Program-made: the position numbers and the translations under genes | Assembly: GCA_016124635.1 (NCBI GenBank) | Contig: WGNJ01000001.1 | Location: forward strand, 248,001 to 312,000 | Direction: 5' to 3' | DNA: 64,000 nucleotides | Source: Alphaproteobacteria bacterium | GTDB lineage: Bacteria > Pseudomonadota > Alphaproteobacteria > Micropepsales > Micropepsaceae | The notes under the pieces: generated by a model | What the model was told of the DNA's origin: nothing | Databases searched by the model: none | What the model saw: the letters and a program-made list of their open reading frames with translations, nothing else | Part shown: positions 38,073-47,936 of the stretch, piece by piece | How positions within the stretch are numbered: position 1 is the stretch's first letter | Layout: every line of letters begins with the position of its first letter

Positions 38073-39281
38073 TTAATGCGTGTAGGCGACAACGGGTCCA
38101 ACAGTTTCCTGCCGGCCGTCAAAGTTTTCCACATAGAGCAACGCCCGGTAACCATCCTGGAGCACCATGGCACCGCCCTCGGTCCGCTCGGCCTTGCCCC
38201 AACGATCAGTGGAGTTGCGGGCATTTACCGCCAGTACCGGGACTTGCCCACGCGTCGTGTTCTGGACCTTGTAGAAAAGCTCCTTGGCGTTGCGCGGCGA
38301 CAGGCGAATACAACCGGCGGAGTCACGCCGCCCCAGCCGATTGATCTTTGACCGGCCGATCGCGGCGTGGATTGCGATGCCCGACTGCCTGCCGTTTGTC
38401 ATCAAGTCGTAGAACATCGCGTAGTGCATGGGCGCGTTGTTCCAGCTGTGCGACCAGTAGCGCGGGTAAAACCGCTTCGGATCCAGCATGAAGATGCCTT
38501 CGGGCGTGTTTGTCCGCACCTTGCGGCCATGATGGAGGATCAACTTCTCGCGTCCGGTCGACACGCGCCACTCCGCGTACGGCACGATCTTGCCGTCGGC
38601 GTCGCGCTGAAACACGAACATATGCTGACCAAGCGGACCGGATCCCGCCTTGCTCACATACAAGAAGAGATCGAAATACGGTTCGATGTCGTCCGGCACC
38701 GCGTCCATCAAATGGCGCGTCGCGACCTCGTAGCGCAGGTTCGCATCTTCGGGTCCCGACGAAATTCTCTCCGTCACCGGAAGTTCAGGCGCAGGCTCGC
38801 GGACTTTTGCTCTCGCCGGCGCCAACATCGGAGCGTTTCTGACGGCCTCGACAGTCGGAGCTTGTGCCATGGGCACGAACATCGGCGTCGCGGACTGTTC
38901 GTCGCTGTCGTCCACATCCGCATCGGCTGTCCGCGGTGCTGGGCTCGTCGTCGCGACCTCAGCCACCTTCTGCTGCTCCGGAGGATCCGGGATCACCGGC
39001 GACATCACAACCGGTGCCGTCTGTCGCGGCGGCGCGATCGACTGGGGCGCCGTTTCGGCGCTCGGCGCGCCTTCCGTGTACGGAACAATAGTGCGGTAAG
39101 GATTGCTGTCGTTCGCGGACGAGACTGCCGCGTCGCTGTCGGTTGAAGCCACGATCGGAGTCGCGGTCGGAGCGGACTCTTCATCCGTCCGTGCCCGATA
39201 TGGATCTGAACTGCCTACGCTACCAACCGAAACGAGGATACCCAGTAGAGCCAATGCGGCAAGCCGCGTTGGACGAGCCAT
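38073..39281 (-). CDS. L,D-transpeptidase-like protein with altered active-site motif
   Basis: 402 residues. Hydrophobic N-terminus (about 6-24, signal peptide or anchor), a long Pro/Ser/Thr/Ala-rich linker (about 25-185), then a YkuD domain. Shared landmarks with the neighbour at 36874 (YFDLFLYVSKA, EWRVSTG, TNTPEGIFMLD) show the two are paralogues. The nucleophile Cys324 is present in SAGCIRLSP, and the upstream His is in AIHAAIGRS, but the usual SHGC is SAGC and HGT is HAA. The enzyme could still be active or have a shifted role. Start at the ATG at 39281, with GGGGG upstream. Confidence 0.85.
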   Translation of the reverse strand: MARPTRLAALALLGILVSVGSVGSSDPYRARTDEESAPTATPIVASTDSDAAVSSANDSNPYRTIVPYTEGAPSAETAPQSIAPPRQTAPVVMSPVIPDPPEQQKVAEVATTSPAPRTADADVDDSDEQSATPMFVPMAQAPTVEAVRNAPMLAPARAKVREPAPELPVTERISSGPEDANLRYEVATRHLMDAVPDDIEPYFDLFLYVSKAGSGPLGQHMFVFQRDADGKIVPYAEWRVSTGREKLILHHGRKVRTNTPEGIFMLDPKRFYPRYWSHSWNNAPMHYAMFYDLMTNGRQSGIAIHAAIGRSKINRLGRRDSAGCIRLSPRNAKELFYKVQNTTRGQVPVLAVNARNSTDRWGKAERTEGGAMVLQDGYRALLYVENFDGRQETVGPVVAYTH

Positions 39282-39673
39282 GCAAACCCCCAACTACCCT
39301 ACCCCGCATCGGCTCCTCATCCCCACAAGGTCCGATCCCTTCAACTGATATTACGTTGACGTAGTTTTTCGTAATCCGCAATCACCCGAACGGATAATTT
39401 AGGTGGAAGATGAGCGTGATCGTCGCGCTGAGTGGGAAGAACGCGCGCTAGCGTTGAACCTCGCCAATCCTTTCTCCACAACGAATATCAACGAGTGCGT
39501 GTAGCTCTTGAGCCGGTCGCGCAACTATCGCGGTGGCAATGTTCAGAAAGCAGAAGTTGCGTTTCACGCAGGACGCGAGTAGGCGCGTACAGCATTCGCC
39601 ACGCGCGCTAAACCCAAGCGTCTCATCATCGGTAGCGCGATGAATTTCACCATCCGCGCGAACTGTGCATGAC
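39282..39673. other. 392-base intergenic region without a recognisable gene
   Basis: Lies between metG (3' end) and the second L,D-transpeptidase gene (5' end), both on the minus strand. It must carry the promoter of the latter. I see no tRNA, convincing protein frame or strong hairpin; a 29-codon minus-strand frame near its right end has no ribosome site. Less GC-rich than the flanks around 39340-39410. Confidence 0.6.
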
Positions 39674-41434
39674 TCAGTTTGGCGCGCCGCCGAAGCGCGA
39701 TTCCCACCCGGCTACTTGCTCGGAGGTGATCTTGCTGAAAGCAAATCGCGCCTCGAGCGATGCGCCCGCGCCTATAACGTTCAGTTCATCGGCAACGCGC
39801 CCCTTCGGCCATGCGATCGCCTTGGGATCGAGCTTGAGCGCAAGCATCAGCGCTTCCGCCGTATTGGGAATGATCGGCGCCGAAAGAACAGCGAAGAGCC
39901 GAATAAGGTTGACGGCCGTACGAATGACCAAGGCGGCTTTCGCCTTATCCTCGCGGATCGCGGTCCATGGTGCACCTTCTGCGAGATACTCGTTGCCGAG
40001 TACCCAAATCGCGCGAAGTTCCGCCGCCGCTTTGCGATACTGGATGTCCTCCAGATAGGTCGAGTAGAGGCCAAAGCGCCGCTCGAGTTCGTCCGCGAGC
40101 TTTGTCTCGCGCGGTCCGGGCGTCCCGCCATCGGGCACCGTCGGTCCGAATTTCGATGCCGAAAAACTAAGCGTGCGGTTGGCGAAGTTGCCGAGCACGT
40201 CCGCCAAATCTTTGTTCACCGTCTCGCTGAAATGCTGCCACGTGAATGACGTGTCGGCACTTTCGGGTGAGTTCGCCACCAGGTACCAACGCCACAGGTC
40301 GGGCGGCAGAACTTCGAGCGCGGTGTCCATGAACACGCCACGCTTCTGGCTCGTCGAAAATTTTCCACCGTAATAGTTGAGCCAATTCGTCCCTTTGATG
40401 ACGTCGACAAGCTTCCACTGCTTGTCCTTGGGCTCGCCCTTGTTGGCGCCCAGCAGCGTCACCGGGAAACCCACCGTGTGAAACGGGACGTTGTCCTTGC
40501 CCATGAATTCGACGTAGCGCACGTCGTCGACCGCGCCGCCCCGCCACCAGCATTCCCATTCGTTGGGCTTGCCGATCGAGTCCGCCCACTCGCGCGTCGC
40601 GCCGATATATTCGATCGGTGCGTCGAACCAGACGTAGAAGACTTTGTCCTTTAGCCCCTCGACATCCGGTTTCTCGCCTTGCGGATTCGGTCCCCATTCA
40701 TGCGCATTGACGGGCACACCCCACTTGAGGTCGCGCGTAATCCCGCGATCCTGCAGCCCCTCGTCCAACCATTTGAGCGCGATCGCCGTGACGAGCGGCG
40801 AGAACTCGGTCCGCGTGCCGAGCCACTTGCGCAGCTCGTCGGCAAACAGCGACTGCTTGAGGAACAGGTGCTTGCTGTCGCGCAACTCGATATCCGTCGA
40901 CCCCGACACGGCTGACCGCGGATTGATCAGATCGGCGGGGTCGAGCACGCGCGTGCAGTTCTCGCATTGGTCGCCGCGTGCGCGGTCGTAACCGCAATGC
41001 GGGCAAGTACCGATCACATATCGGTCGGGGAGGAAGCGCTTGTCGGCGTGCGAATAGACCTGCCGCGTAGAACGAATGTCGAGGAAGCCCTGCTCCCAAA
41101 GAACCTTCGCGAAGTGCTGCGTCAGGTTGTGATTTTGCTTACTCGACGAGCGGCCCCAATAATCCCACGACAAGCCGAACCGCTCGCCGAGATCCTTTTG
41201 GATCGCCCACCATTTCGCACAGTACTCTTCGATCGGCAGCCCTTCCTCGAGGGCCGCCAACTCGGCCGGCGTACCGTGCTCGTCCGTCGCACAAATGAAG
41301 AGCGTCTCGCGGCCCCGCGCCCTGTTGTAGCGCGCATAGACATCTGCCGGCAGCATGGAGCCCGTCAGGTTGCCCAAATGCTTGACGCCGTTGATGTACG
41401 GTAATGCGCTCGTAATCAGGATACGTTTGGTCAT
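39674..41434 (-). CDS. metG: methionyl-tRNA synthetase, zinc-knuckle type
   Basis: 586 residues. Charges tRNA-Met. The class I HIGH element appears as HLGN (19-22), and the KMSKS element as KFSTS. A zinc knuckle CPHC...CENC sits in the connective domain, as in E. coli MetG, but the C-terminal dimerisation domain of E. coli MetG is absent. Start at the ATG at 41434 (MTKRILITSALPYING); the open frame extends 30 residues upstream without support. Divergent from purM. Most rhizobia carry the shorter MetG type without the knuckle, so this form is a lineage marker. Confidence 0.93.
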   Translation of the reverse strand: MTKRILITSALPYINGVKHLGNLTGSMLPADVYARYNRARGRETLFICATDEHGTPAELAALEEGLPIEEYCAKWWAIQKDLGERFGLSWDYWGRSSSKQNHNLTQHFAKVLWEQGFLDIRSTRQVYSHADKRFLPDRYVIGTCPHCGYDRARGDQCENCTRVLDPADLINPRSAVSGSTDIELRDSKHLFLKQSLFADELRKWLGTRTEFSPLVTAIALKWLDEGLQDRGITRDLKWGVPVNAHEWGPNPQGEKPDVEGLKDKVFYVWFDAPIEYIGATREWADSIGKPNEWECWWRGGAVDDVRYVEFMGKDNVPFHTVGFPVTLLGANKGEPKDKQWKLVDVIKGTNWLNYYGGKFSTSQKRGVFMDTALEVLPPDLWRWYLVANSPESADTSFTWQHFSETVNKDLADVLGNFANRTLSFSASKFGPTVPDGGTPGPRETKLADELERRFGLYSTYLEDIQYRKAAAELRAIWVLGNEYLAEGAPWTAIREDKAKAALVIRTAVNLIRLFAVLSAPIIPNTAEALMLALKLDPKAIAWPKGRVADELNVIGAGASLEARFAFSKITSEQVAGWESRFGGAPN

Positions 41435-41672
41435 GGACACGCCTTCGCTTTCCCGCCGGGTTGATGAACCCGGCGCAGGGGGCGCGACCATATAGAAATG
41501 GGATTCGGGGGCGCAATGCCCCAAGGCTCAGGCTCAAATTCAAATCGAGCCGGACGCTGGCGCCGCCAAAGCCCCTTCGCACTAGCTATCTGCTGGTGCC
41601 TTGGATTGGGCGTCGGGTTCTGCTTTAACGCGCCGCGAGCCTCAGCCCCTGATCGGACTCTCGAGCCGCCGC

Positions 41673-42737
41673 ATGACGACCCGCAAGAACGGCCTGACTT
41701 ATGCCGCATCAGGCGTCGACATCGACGCAGGCGAAGCATTGGTCGAGGCGATCAAGCCATTTGCCAAGGCGACCGCACGTCCGGGCTCTGACGCAGGTCT
41801 CGGCGGGTTTGGTGCGCTCTTCGATCTCAAGGCCGCCGGATTCAAGGATCCGCTGCTGGTCGCCGGCAGCGACGGCGTCGGCACCAAGCTGAAAGTCGCG
41901 ATCGAAGCCGGCATCCACGACACCGTCGGCATCGATCTTGTCGCCATGTCGGTCAACGACATCGTCGTTCAAGGTGCGGAGCCGCTTCTGTTTCTCGACT
42001 ATTTCGCCACCAGCAAACTCGAAGTGCCTGTCGCAACTGAGGTCGTCAAAGGCATCGCCGAGGGCTGCCGCCAAGCCGGCTGCGCCCTCGTCGGCGGCGA
42101 AACCGCCGAGATGCCGGGAATGTATGCGCGCGGAGACTACGACCTAGCAGGCTTTGCGATCGGCGCTGTCGAACGCGACCAAGTGCTGCCACGTCGCGAC
42201 ATGGTCGAAGGCGACGTACTGCTCGGCCTCGCGTCCGCCGGCGTGCACTCCAACGGCTTCTCCCTTGTTCGCCGGATTGTCGCCGACAACGGCCTCGGTT
42301 ATGACGCGCCCGCCCCTTTCTTGAAGAACGAGAAACTGGGCAAAGCACTGCTCGCGCCGACGCGCATTTATGTGCGCAGCGCCCTTCAGCTCATTCGCGC
42401 AGGCCTCGCCAAAGGCTTCGCGCATATAACCGGCGGCGGCCTCACTGAGAACGCGCCGCGCGTCGTACCTGACAATCTCGACCTCGAAATCGATTTGTCG
42501 AGTTGGTCCCTGCCCGGCGTATTTCAGTGGTTGGCCCGCATGGGCGGCGTTGAGGAGCGCGAAATGCTGCGCACGTTCAACTGCGGCATCGGCATGATCG
42601 CAATCGTCGCCGCCGACCACACGCTCGAAGCGCAGCGCGTGCTGACCGCCGAAGGTGAGCGTGTCGTGCGCCTCGGGCACCTCGTCAAGGGCAAGGGTGA
42701 ACCGACGGTGCGCTATCGCGGCCATCTGAGCGCATGA
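41673..42737 (+). CDS. purM: phosphoribosylformylglycinamidine cyclo-ligase
   Basis: 354 residues. Closes the imidazole ring to give AIR in purine synthesis. [10 protein letters not shown] (65-74) is the family's ATP-binding signature, followed by [13 protein letters not shown] and [14 protein letters not shown]. Start at the ATG at 41673 ([16 protein letters not shown]), which matches the family; the frame is open further up. The stop overlaps purN by four bases (ATGA). Confidence 0.96.
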   Translation: MTTRKNGLTYAASGVDIDAGEALVEAIKPFAKATARPGSDAGLGGFGALFDLKAAGFKDPLLVAGSDGVGTKLKVAIEAGIHDTVGIDLVAMSVNDIVVQGAEPLLFLDYFATSKLEVPVATEVVKGIAEGCRQAGCALVGGETAEMPGMYARGDYDLAGFAIGAVERDQVLPRRDMVEGDVLLGLASAGVHSNGFSLVRRIVADNGLGYDAPAPFLKNEKLGKALLAPTRIYVRSALQLIRAGLAKGFAHITGGGLTENAPRVVPDNLDLEIDLSSWSLPGVFQWLARMGGVEEREMLRTFNCGIGMIAIVAADHTLEAQRVLTAEGERVVRLGHLVKGKGEPTVRYRGHLSA

Positions 42738-43321
42738 GTACGCGCAAGCGCGTCGCTATTCTGATCTCTGGCCGCGGCAGCAACATGCGCGCATTGATCG
42801 AAGCGGCGCGCGCGCCTGACTATCCGGGCGCGATCGTGCTCGTTGTCTCCAGCACACCGGACGCCGAAGGCTTGAAGTTTGCCAACAGTGCCGGCATCGC
42901 AACGGCGGTCGTCGACAAAGCCCGCTTCGGCCGCACCGACGCGGATCGCGAAGCCTATGACGCCGAGTTGAGCGCTGCGCTCGAAGATGCGCGCGTCGAA
43001 TTCGTCTGCCTCGCCGGGTTCATGCGCATTCTCAGCAGCGGATTTGTGCGCAAATGGGATGGTCGCATCATAAATATTCATCCGTCGCTGTTGCCGGCCT
43101 TTCGCGGCTTGAAGCCGCAGGCACAGGCGTTGGCGGCGAAGGTCAAAGTGAGCGGCTGCACGGTACATTACGTGGTGCCGGAGCTCGATGCCGGCCCGAC
43201 GATCGCGCAAGCTGAAGTCCCTGTTTTGCCGGACGACACGGTTGAAACATTGAGCGATCGCATATTGGCGGCCGAGCACCGCCTCTATCCTGAAGCGCTG
43301 AAGAAAGCGCTCGCGGTTTAG
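42734..43321 (+). CDS. purN: phosphoribosylglycinamide formyltransferase
   Basis: 195 residues. Transfers a formyl group from 10-formyl-THF to GAR. GRGSNM (13-18) binds substrate phosphate, and [10 protein letters not shown] (114-123, catalytic Asn114/His116) and GCTVHYV are present. Coupled to purM. The 3' end overlaps the convergent histidine kinase gene by four bases. Confidence 0.96.
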   Translation: MSTRKRVAILISGRGSNMRALIEAARAPDYPGAIVLVVSSTPDAEGLKFANSAGIATAVVDKARFGRTDADREAYDAELSAALEDARVEFVCLAGFMRILSSGFVRKWDGRIINIHPSLLPAFRGLKPQAQALAAKVKVSGCTVHYVVPELDAGPTIAQAEVPVLPDDTVETLSDRILAAEHRLYPEALKKALAV

Positions 43322-44844
43322 GCCGAGCGCCGTTCCTGCGCTGGCGCTCCGTTCCGCAAGACCCGCGATGCCGGCAGCGTGACCCGCACCGTCGTACCGA
43401 TGTTGGGCGCGCTCGTAATATCGATCCTGCCGCCATGCAGCTCGACGAGAGCCTTGGCCAGCGACAGACCGAGTCCTGTCCCTTCGAACTTCCGATTGGT
43501 GCCTTGGTCCACCTGGCCAAAGCGCTTCAGCGCGACGCCGATCTCTTCCGGCGACATGCCGATGCCCGTGTCCCGGACCTCGATCACGGCACCGTCCATC
43601 GCGACGCGCGCCGTCACCTCGACGCATCCTTGAGGCGGCGTGAACTTGACGGCATTGGCAAGCAAATTGATCACAATCTGCTTCAACCGCAGCTCGTCGG
43701 CCAATACGACGATACTTGGGTTGGGCGCATCGACCGTCAGAGTGATGCCGCTCTCGACTGCGCGCTCTCGGCAGAACGTCGCCGCGCTCGATAGTACTTC
43801 TGCAACTGCACACTCTTGCTCACGCAGCTGCATCTTGCCTGCATCGATGCGCGAGAGATCGAGGATGTCGTTGATCAGCGACAGTAGATGGCGGCCCGCG
43901 GCCTCGATGTCGCTCGCGTAATCCCTGTATTGCTGCTGCCCTAGGGGGCCGAACATCTCGCTGTTGATCGCTTGCGAAAAGCCGATCACCGCATTCAGTG
44001 GCGTCCGCAACTCGTGGCTCATATTGGCGAGGAACGTGGACTTCGCCCTATTCGCATTCTCCGCCTCCTCCTTGGCGACGAGCATGCGCTCTTCACTCTC
44101 AAGGGCGAGGACTTCGGCTTGAGCACCGCGGCGGCCGATACGCCACATAAGGACGATGCCTGCAAACATCAGGAGCGAGCCGCCGATCCCAAGCCCCATC
44201 ACCGCCAGATACCGAGCCTCATGGGCGGTCGCGATCATATGGTTGGCAAAGCTCGCCTCGAGCAACGTCAGCGCGTGATCGATCTTATCGATCTCGGCAA
44301 GCAGACCCGAGATTTCTGCATTCGGAGCCTGCATTTGAACGGCGGTACGCAGCCGCGACGCGGCCTCAACGAGTTGCCGATTGAGATGGTCGCCAGCACG
44401 CCAGTCTTCGACCGCGGCTCGGAACGGACCCCAATTCTTCAGCAGAACGAAGACGGTCGCGATCCCGTCCACGTCGTCGGGATGGTTTGATCCCTGGATC
44501 AGACCGTGCCGGACGACGGCAAAGTTCGGTTGCGGTTTCTCCAATTCCTCGCGCGCAATGCGATCGCCGATGGAAACGGAAATGAAGTCGTCGAATATCT
44601 TGTAGTCCTGTTCGTCTCCCGTCGCTGCAAAGCGATGCAGCGCGATGACGGCGGACTTTTGCGCCTTCGAATAGAATCCCTCGCCTCCCGCATAGGCCCG
44701 CGCAACGTCGACGACTTCGAGAGCGGCCCAACTGAACAAAACGATGAGCGCCTGAACGGCGACAAAAATCGCGCCGACGGCAATGAGGCGCCAGCGTTGT
44801 GCGCGCACAGCCGCGCGCGCCGTTCGTGTCTGGTTGAGCCCCAT
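43318..44844 (-). CDS. membrane sensor histidine kinase, PdhS/PleC/DivJ-like catalytic core
   Basis: 508 residues. Helices at about 18-40 and 212-236 enclose a periplasmic helical sensor region (about 41-210). Then a short linker, HisKA with His277 in ANMSHELRTPLNAV, and a HATPase domain (about 380-495; N box NLLANAVKF, G boxes DTGIGMS and GTGLGLSLAKALVELHGG). The stretches MFGPLGQQQYRDYASDI and HLLSLINDILDLSRIDAGK recall the alphaproteobacterial PdhS/PleC/DivJ group that acts on DivK/PleD. No receiver domain and no response-regulator gene nearby. Signal and partner unknown. Confidence 0.85.
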   Translation of the reverse strand: MGLNQTRTARAAVRAQRWRLIAVGAIFVAVQALIVLFSWAALEVVDVARAYAGGEGFYSKAQKSAVIALHRFAATGDEQDYKIFDDFISVSIGDRIAREELEKPQPNFAVVRHGLIQGSNHPDDVDGIATVFVLLKNWGPFRAAVEDWRAGDHLNRQLVEAASRLRTAVQMQAPNAEISGLLAEIDKIDHALTLLEASFANHMIATAHEARYLAVMGLGIGGSLLMFAGIVLMWRIGRRGAQAEVLALESEERMLVAKEEAENANRAKSTFLANMSHELRTPLNAVIGFSQAINSEMFGPLGQQQYRDYASDIEAAGRHLLSLINDILDLSRIDAGKMQLREQECAVAEVLSSAATFCRERAVESGITLTVDAPNPSIVVLADELRLKQIVINLLANAVKFTPPQGCVEVTARVAMDGAVIEVRDTGIGMSPEEIGVALKRFGQVDQGTNRKFEGTGLGLSLAKALVELHGGRIDITSAPNIGTTVRVTLPASRVLRNGAPAQERRSA

Positions 44845-44951
44845 CCCTGGCGATCCCGGCAGTATGCGGATATCAAACCAGCTAGTGGTTGAACTTTGAA
44901 TAAATGCCCGCAGCCCGGCTCGCTTGGCTGGGTGCGTTCGTTACCGATCGA

Positions 44952-44990
44952 TTAAAAGAACGCGACCCGCGAACTTTGTCAGCGGGCGCT
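44952..44990 (-). terminator. likely terminator downstream of ndk
   Basis: On the minus strand, AGCGCCCGC pairs with GCGGG-CGC (one bulged T) around an 11-base loop and is followed by TTCTTTT. It lies just after the ndk stop and before the histidine kinase start. Confidence 0.5.
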
Positions 44991-45006
44991 GCAGCCCCGG
45001 TAGAAA

Positions 45007-45426
45007 TTAGCCAACGATCTCGATACCGGCGAAGAAGAACGAGATCTCGATCTTGGCATTCTCCTGGCTGTCGGAGCCGTGAACGGAGTTGGCTTCGATT
45101 GACTCCGCGAACTCCTTTCGGATCGTTCCCGCCGCCGCATTGGCCGGGTTCGTAGCTCCCATGATCTCACGGTTCTTGGCCACCGCATTGGCGCCCTCCA
45201 GAACCTGAACGACGACCGGACCCGATGTCATGAATTTGACCAGGTCGTTGAAGAACGGGCGCTCCTTATGCACGGCATAGAAGGCTTCCGCCTGTGAGCG
45301 CGACAGCCACATTCTCTTCTGCGCGACGATGCGCAAACCCGCACCCTCGAAGTGCGCGTTGATCTTGCCCGTCAAATTCCGACGTGTCGCGTCCGGCTTG
45401 ATGATGGATAAAGTGCGCTCGGTCAT
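45007..45426 (-). CDS. ndk: nucleoside diphosphate kinase
   Basis: 139 residues. Balances NTP pools by passing phosphate through His116, in the signature [24 protein letters not shown] is the standard start, so I chose the ATG at 45426 over an upstream one (45444). Divergent from the ABC-F gene. Confidence 0.97.
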   Translation of the reverse strand: MTERTLSIIKPDATRRNLTGKINAHFEGAGLRIVAQKRMWLSRSQAEAFYAVHKERPFFNDLVKFMTSGPVVVQVLEGANAVAKNREIMGATNPANAAAGTIRKEFAESIEANSVHGSDSQENAKIEISFFFAGIEIVG

Positions 45427-45552
45427 GTCGTGCTCTTTGTTCAAGGCTGCCCTGCGGGAGCGCCTTCATAAAGAGGGCGTGCGCGCGCCGCAAGGCGCGT
45501 GACATTTGAACCCTTCGTGACACTGCGCCGCGCCTCGCCTAAACAACCGTCC

Positions 45553-47451
45553 ATGTTGCGGATCTCTGACCTCACCTATCGCATCGAAGGCCGCCTGCTT
45601 CTTGAGCAGGCGTCGGCCACGATTCCGACCGGCCACAAGGTCGGCCTCGTGGGCCGCAACGGAAGCGGCAAATCGACCCTGTTCCGCCTGATCACCGGCG
45701 AGGTCGAAGGCGAAGGCGGCGAGATATCCTTTCCGCGCACCTGGCGCGTCGGCGGCGTCGCGCAAGAAGCCCCAGGAAGTGACACGTCGCTGATCGACAC
45801 CGTCCTGGAAGCCGACATCGAGCGCACGCGCTTGATGAAGGAGAGCGAAACCGCACAAGACCCGCACCGCATCGCCGAGATCGCAACGCGTCTGGCCGAC
45901 ATCGGCGCGCACAGCGCGCCTGCGCGCGCCGCCGAAATTCTAAGCGGCCTCGGCTTCGACCACGAAGCGCAACAGCGGCCATGCAGCGAATTCTCGGGCG
46001 GTTGGCGCATGCGCGTCGCCCTTGCCGCGGTCCTGTTTTCCGATCCGGATCTTTTGCTTCTCGACGAACCGACCAATTATCTCGACCTCGAAGGCGCGCT
46101 CTGGCTCGAGAGCTATTTGAAACGCTTTCAGCGTACGCTGATCCTGATCAGCCACGACCGCGATCTGCTCAACACCGCGGTCGATTCAATTTTGCATCTC
46201 GAGAACAAGACCCTCTCCTTCTACACCGGCAATTACGACACGTTCGAGCGCACCCGCGCCGAGAAGATCGCGCTTCGTGAAGCGCTCCGAACAAAGCAAG
46301 AAGCGCAGCGCAAGCACATGCAAGCGTTCGTCGATCGCTTTCGCTACAAAGAGTCGAAGGCGCGCCAGGCGCAGAGCCGCCTGAAGGCAATAGCCAAACT
46401 GCAGCCGATCGCGGCCCTGGTCGAAGAGCGCGTCACGCCCTTTCGGCTCGGCGAGCCCGACGAACTCTCGCCGCCGTTGATCGCGCTCGACGGCGTCAGC
46501 ACCGGCTACGAAGGCCGCGTCGTGCTGTCAAACATTAGCTTGCGCATCGATCCCGACGACCGCATCGCCCTGCTCGGCGCCAACGGCAACGGCAAGTCGA
46601 CATTTGCCAAGCTGATTTCCGACCGTCTGGAGCCGATGAGCGGCACGATCACCAAGGCGCGCCGCATGCGCACCGGCTATTTCGCGCAGCATCAGCTCGA
46701 TGAAATGTCGCCCGAACTGACGCCCGTACAGCAGTTGGCACTCTATCTGCCGAAAGCAAATGAGCGCGAGTTGCGCACCCGTCTGGGCGCCGCAGGTTTC
46801 CCGGAAGAGAAAGTCGCAACCCAGATCGGCAATCTCTCGGGCGGCGAACGCGCCCGTTTGCTCATCATGTTTGCGGCACTCGACTCACCGCATCTTCTCA
46901 TTTTGGACGAGCCCACCAATCATCTCGATATCGACAGTCGTGAGGCGTTGGTACACGCCCTCAACGATTACGAGGGTGCCGTCATCCTCATCAGCCACGA
47001 TCCGCACTTGATCGAGACTTGCGCCGATCGGTTGTGGCTCGTGGCAAGGGGCCGGGTCACGCCGTATGACGGCGATCTCGACGACTATCGGCGGTTGCTT
47101 CTGAGCGAACGGAAGAACCAGGGAGGCGGCGGACGGCAAAAATCGGCAAGCGGCTCACGCGCCGGCGCGCGACGCTCGTCGGCTGAGCGGCGCTCGCAGC
47201 TCGCGCCGTTAAAACGACAAGTCGATCAGGCGGAAAAGAAGCTGGAGATTTTGAACGACGAACTCTCAAAGGTCGAAGCCGCGCTCAACACGCCGAACAT
47301 CTATGAGAAGGAGCCCTACCGCGTCGTCAGTTTGACGCGTGAGCGCGCCGATCTCATGCGCCGCGTCGAAGCTGCCGAGGCGGAATGGTTGCGCGCGGCT
47401 GAAGCTCACGAGCAGGCGGCGGCCGAAACGGCGACAATCGACGACAACTAG
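45553..47451 (+). CDS. ABC-F family ATPase (translation-associated)
   Basis: 632 residues, no membrane helices. Two ABC domains: Walker A GRNGSGKST (34-42) and GANGNGKST, signatures FSGGWRMR and LSGGERAR, Walker B LLLLDEPTN and LLILDEPTN. An ABC-F linker (about 235-300) joins the two, and a Lys/Arg-rich and coiled-coil C-terminal region (about 520-632) resembles that of Uup/YheS types. ABC-F proteins act on the ribosome E-site; the exact subgroup is not clear. I set the start at the ATG at 45553 (MLRISDLTYRIEG). Confidence 0.9.
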   Translation: MLRISDLTYRIEGRLLLEQASATIPTGHKVGLVGRNGSGKSTLFRLITGEVEGEGGEISFPRTWRVGGVAQEAPGSDTSLIDTVLEADIERTRLMKESETAQDPHRIAEIATRLADIGAHSAPARAAEILSGLGFDHEAQQRPCSEFSGGWRMRVALAAVLFSDPDLLLLDEPTNYLDLEGALWLESYLKRFQRTLILISHDRDLLNTAVDSILHLENKTLSFYTGNYDTFERTRAEKIALREALRTKQEAQRKHMQAFVDRFRYKESKARQAQSRLKAIAKLQPIAALVEERVTPFRLGEPDELSPPLIALDGVSTGYEGRVVLSNISLRIDPDDRIALLGANGNGKSTFAKLISDRLEPMSGTITKARRMRTGYFAQHQLDEMSPELTPVQQLALYLPKANERELRTRLGAAGFPEEKVATQIGNLSGGERARLLIMFAALDSPHLLILDEPTNHLDIDSREALVHALNDYEGAVILISHDPHLIETCADRLWLVARGRVTPYDGDLDDYRRLLLSERKNQGGGGRQKSASGSRAGARRSSAERRSQLAPLKRQVDQAEKKLEILNDELSKVEAALNTPNIYEKEPYRVVSLTRERADLMRRVEAAEAEWLRAAEAHEQAAAETATIDDN

Positions 47452-47465
47452 GAACATCGCGGCCA

Positions 47466-47480
47466 TTAAGTCGCGATTAA
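47466..47480 (+). promoter_or_regulatory. perfect CtrA-type box TTAA-N7-TTAA
   Basis: TTAA at 47466-47469 and TTAA at 47477-47480, followed by C, match the CtrA consensus TTAA-N7-TTAAC. It lies 54 bases before the ATG of the 83-residue protein gene. CtrA is the alphaproteobacterial cell-cycle response regulator. Confidence 0.6.
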
Positions 47481-47533
47481 CTCCGCCGGGCGAGGCTCAA
47501 AGTCCCGCGAATCACCAAAGGTGACCTGGCCTC

Positions 47534-47785
47534 ATGACCGAGTACGCTCCCGATGCACTGATGCGCGCACTCAAGATGTGGGCAGTCGAGCGCATGATCG
47601 ACGGCACGGGGACACCGTGGGCTTGGTTTCAATTCATGAAACTGGTCGAAGTCATCGATACGTTCCTGGAAGCAGGTGAGGAAGCGGGGCTGACCCGCCC
47701 TGCCCGTCCACCGATCACTGAGGAGACGCTCGGCGAGAATGTCGTCGCGTTCAGCGCGCATCTCCGTTCGTCGAGCAACAACTGA
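47534..47785 (+). CDS. small conserved-looking hypothetical protein
   Basis: 83 residues (MTEYAPDALMRALKMW...), mostly helical by eye, acidic, without signal peptide or membrane helix. It is rich in aromatic residues in the middle (TPWAWFQFMK). I do not recognise the family. Evidence that it is real: an AAGGTG about eleven bases upstream, a composition unlike the shadow frames around it, no competing gene on the other strand, and a CtrA-type box just before it. Function unknown; cell-cycle control is suggested by the box only. Confidence 0.55.
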   Translation: MTEYAPDALMRALKMWAVERMIDGTGTPWAWFQFMKLVEVIDTFLEAGEEAGLTRPARPPITEETLGENVVAFSAHLRSSSNN

Positions 47786-47936
47786 AGCCGCGAAGGGCTT
47801 TGCGTCACCGGAACTTCTGCACGCACCGCGTGCTGAGCAGGTGAAATCAACGAAACCTGGCGCATGCGCCAGCCGTTTCTCCCCAAGAATAGAGACAAGT
47901 GCGGTCAATTGCACGTTGCGCTGCAACACGCCGGTG

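Noticed and set aside
39563..39655. 29-codon minus-strand frame starting MVKFIALPMM after metG
   Set aside because: No ribosome site, very short, and no second line of evidence.
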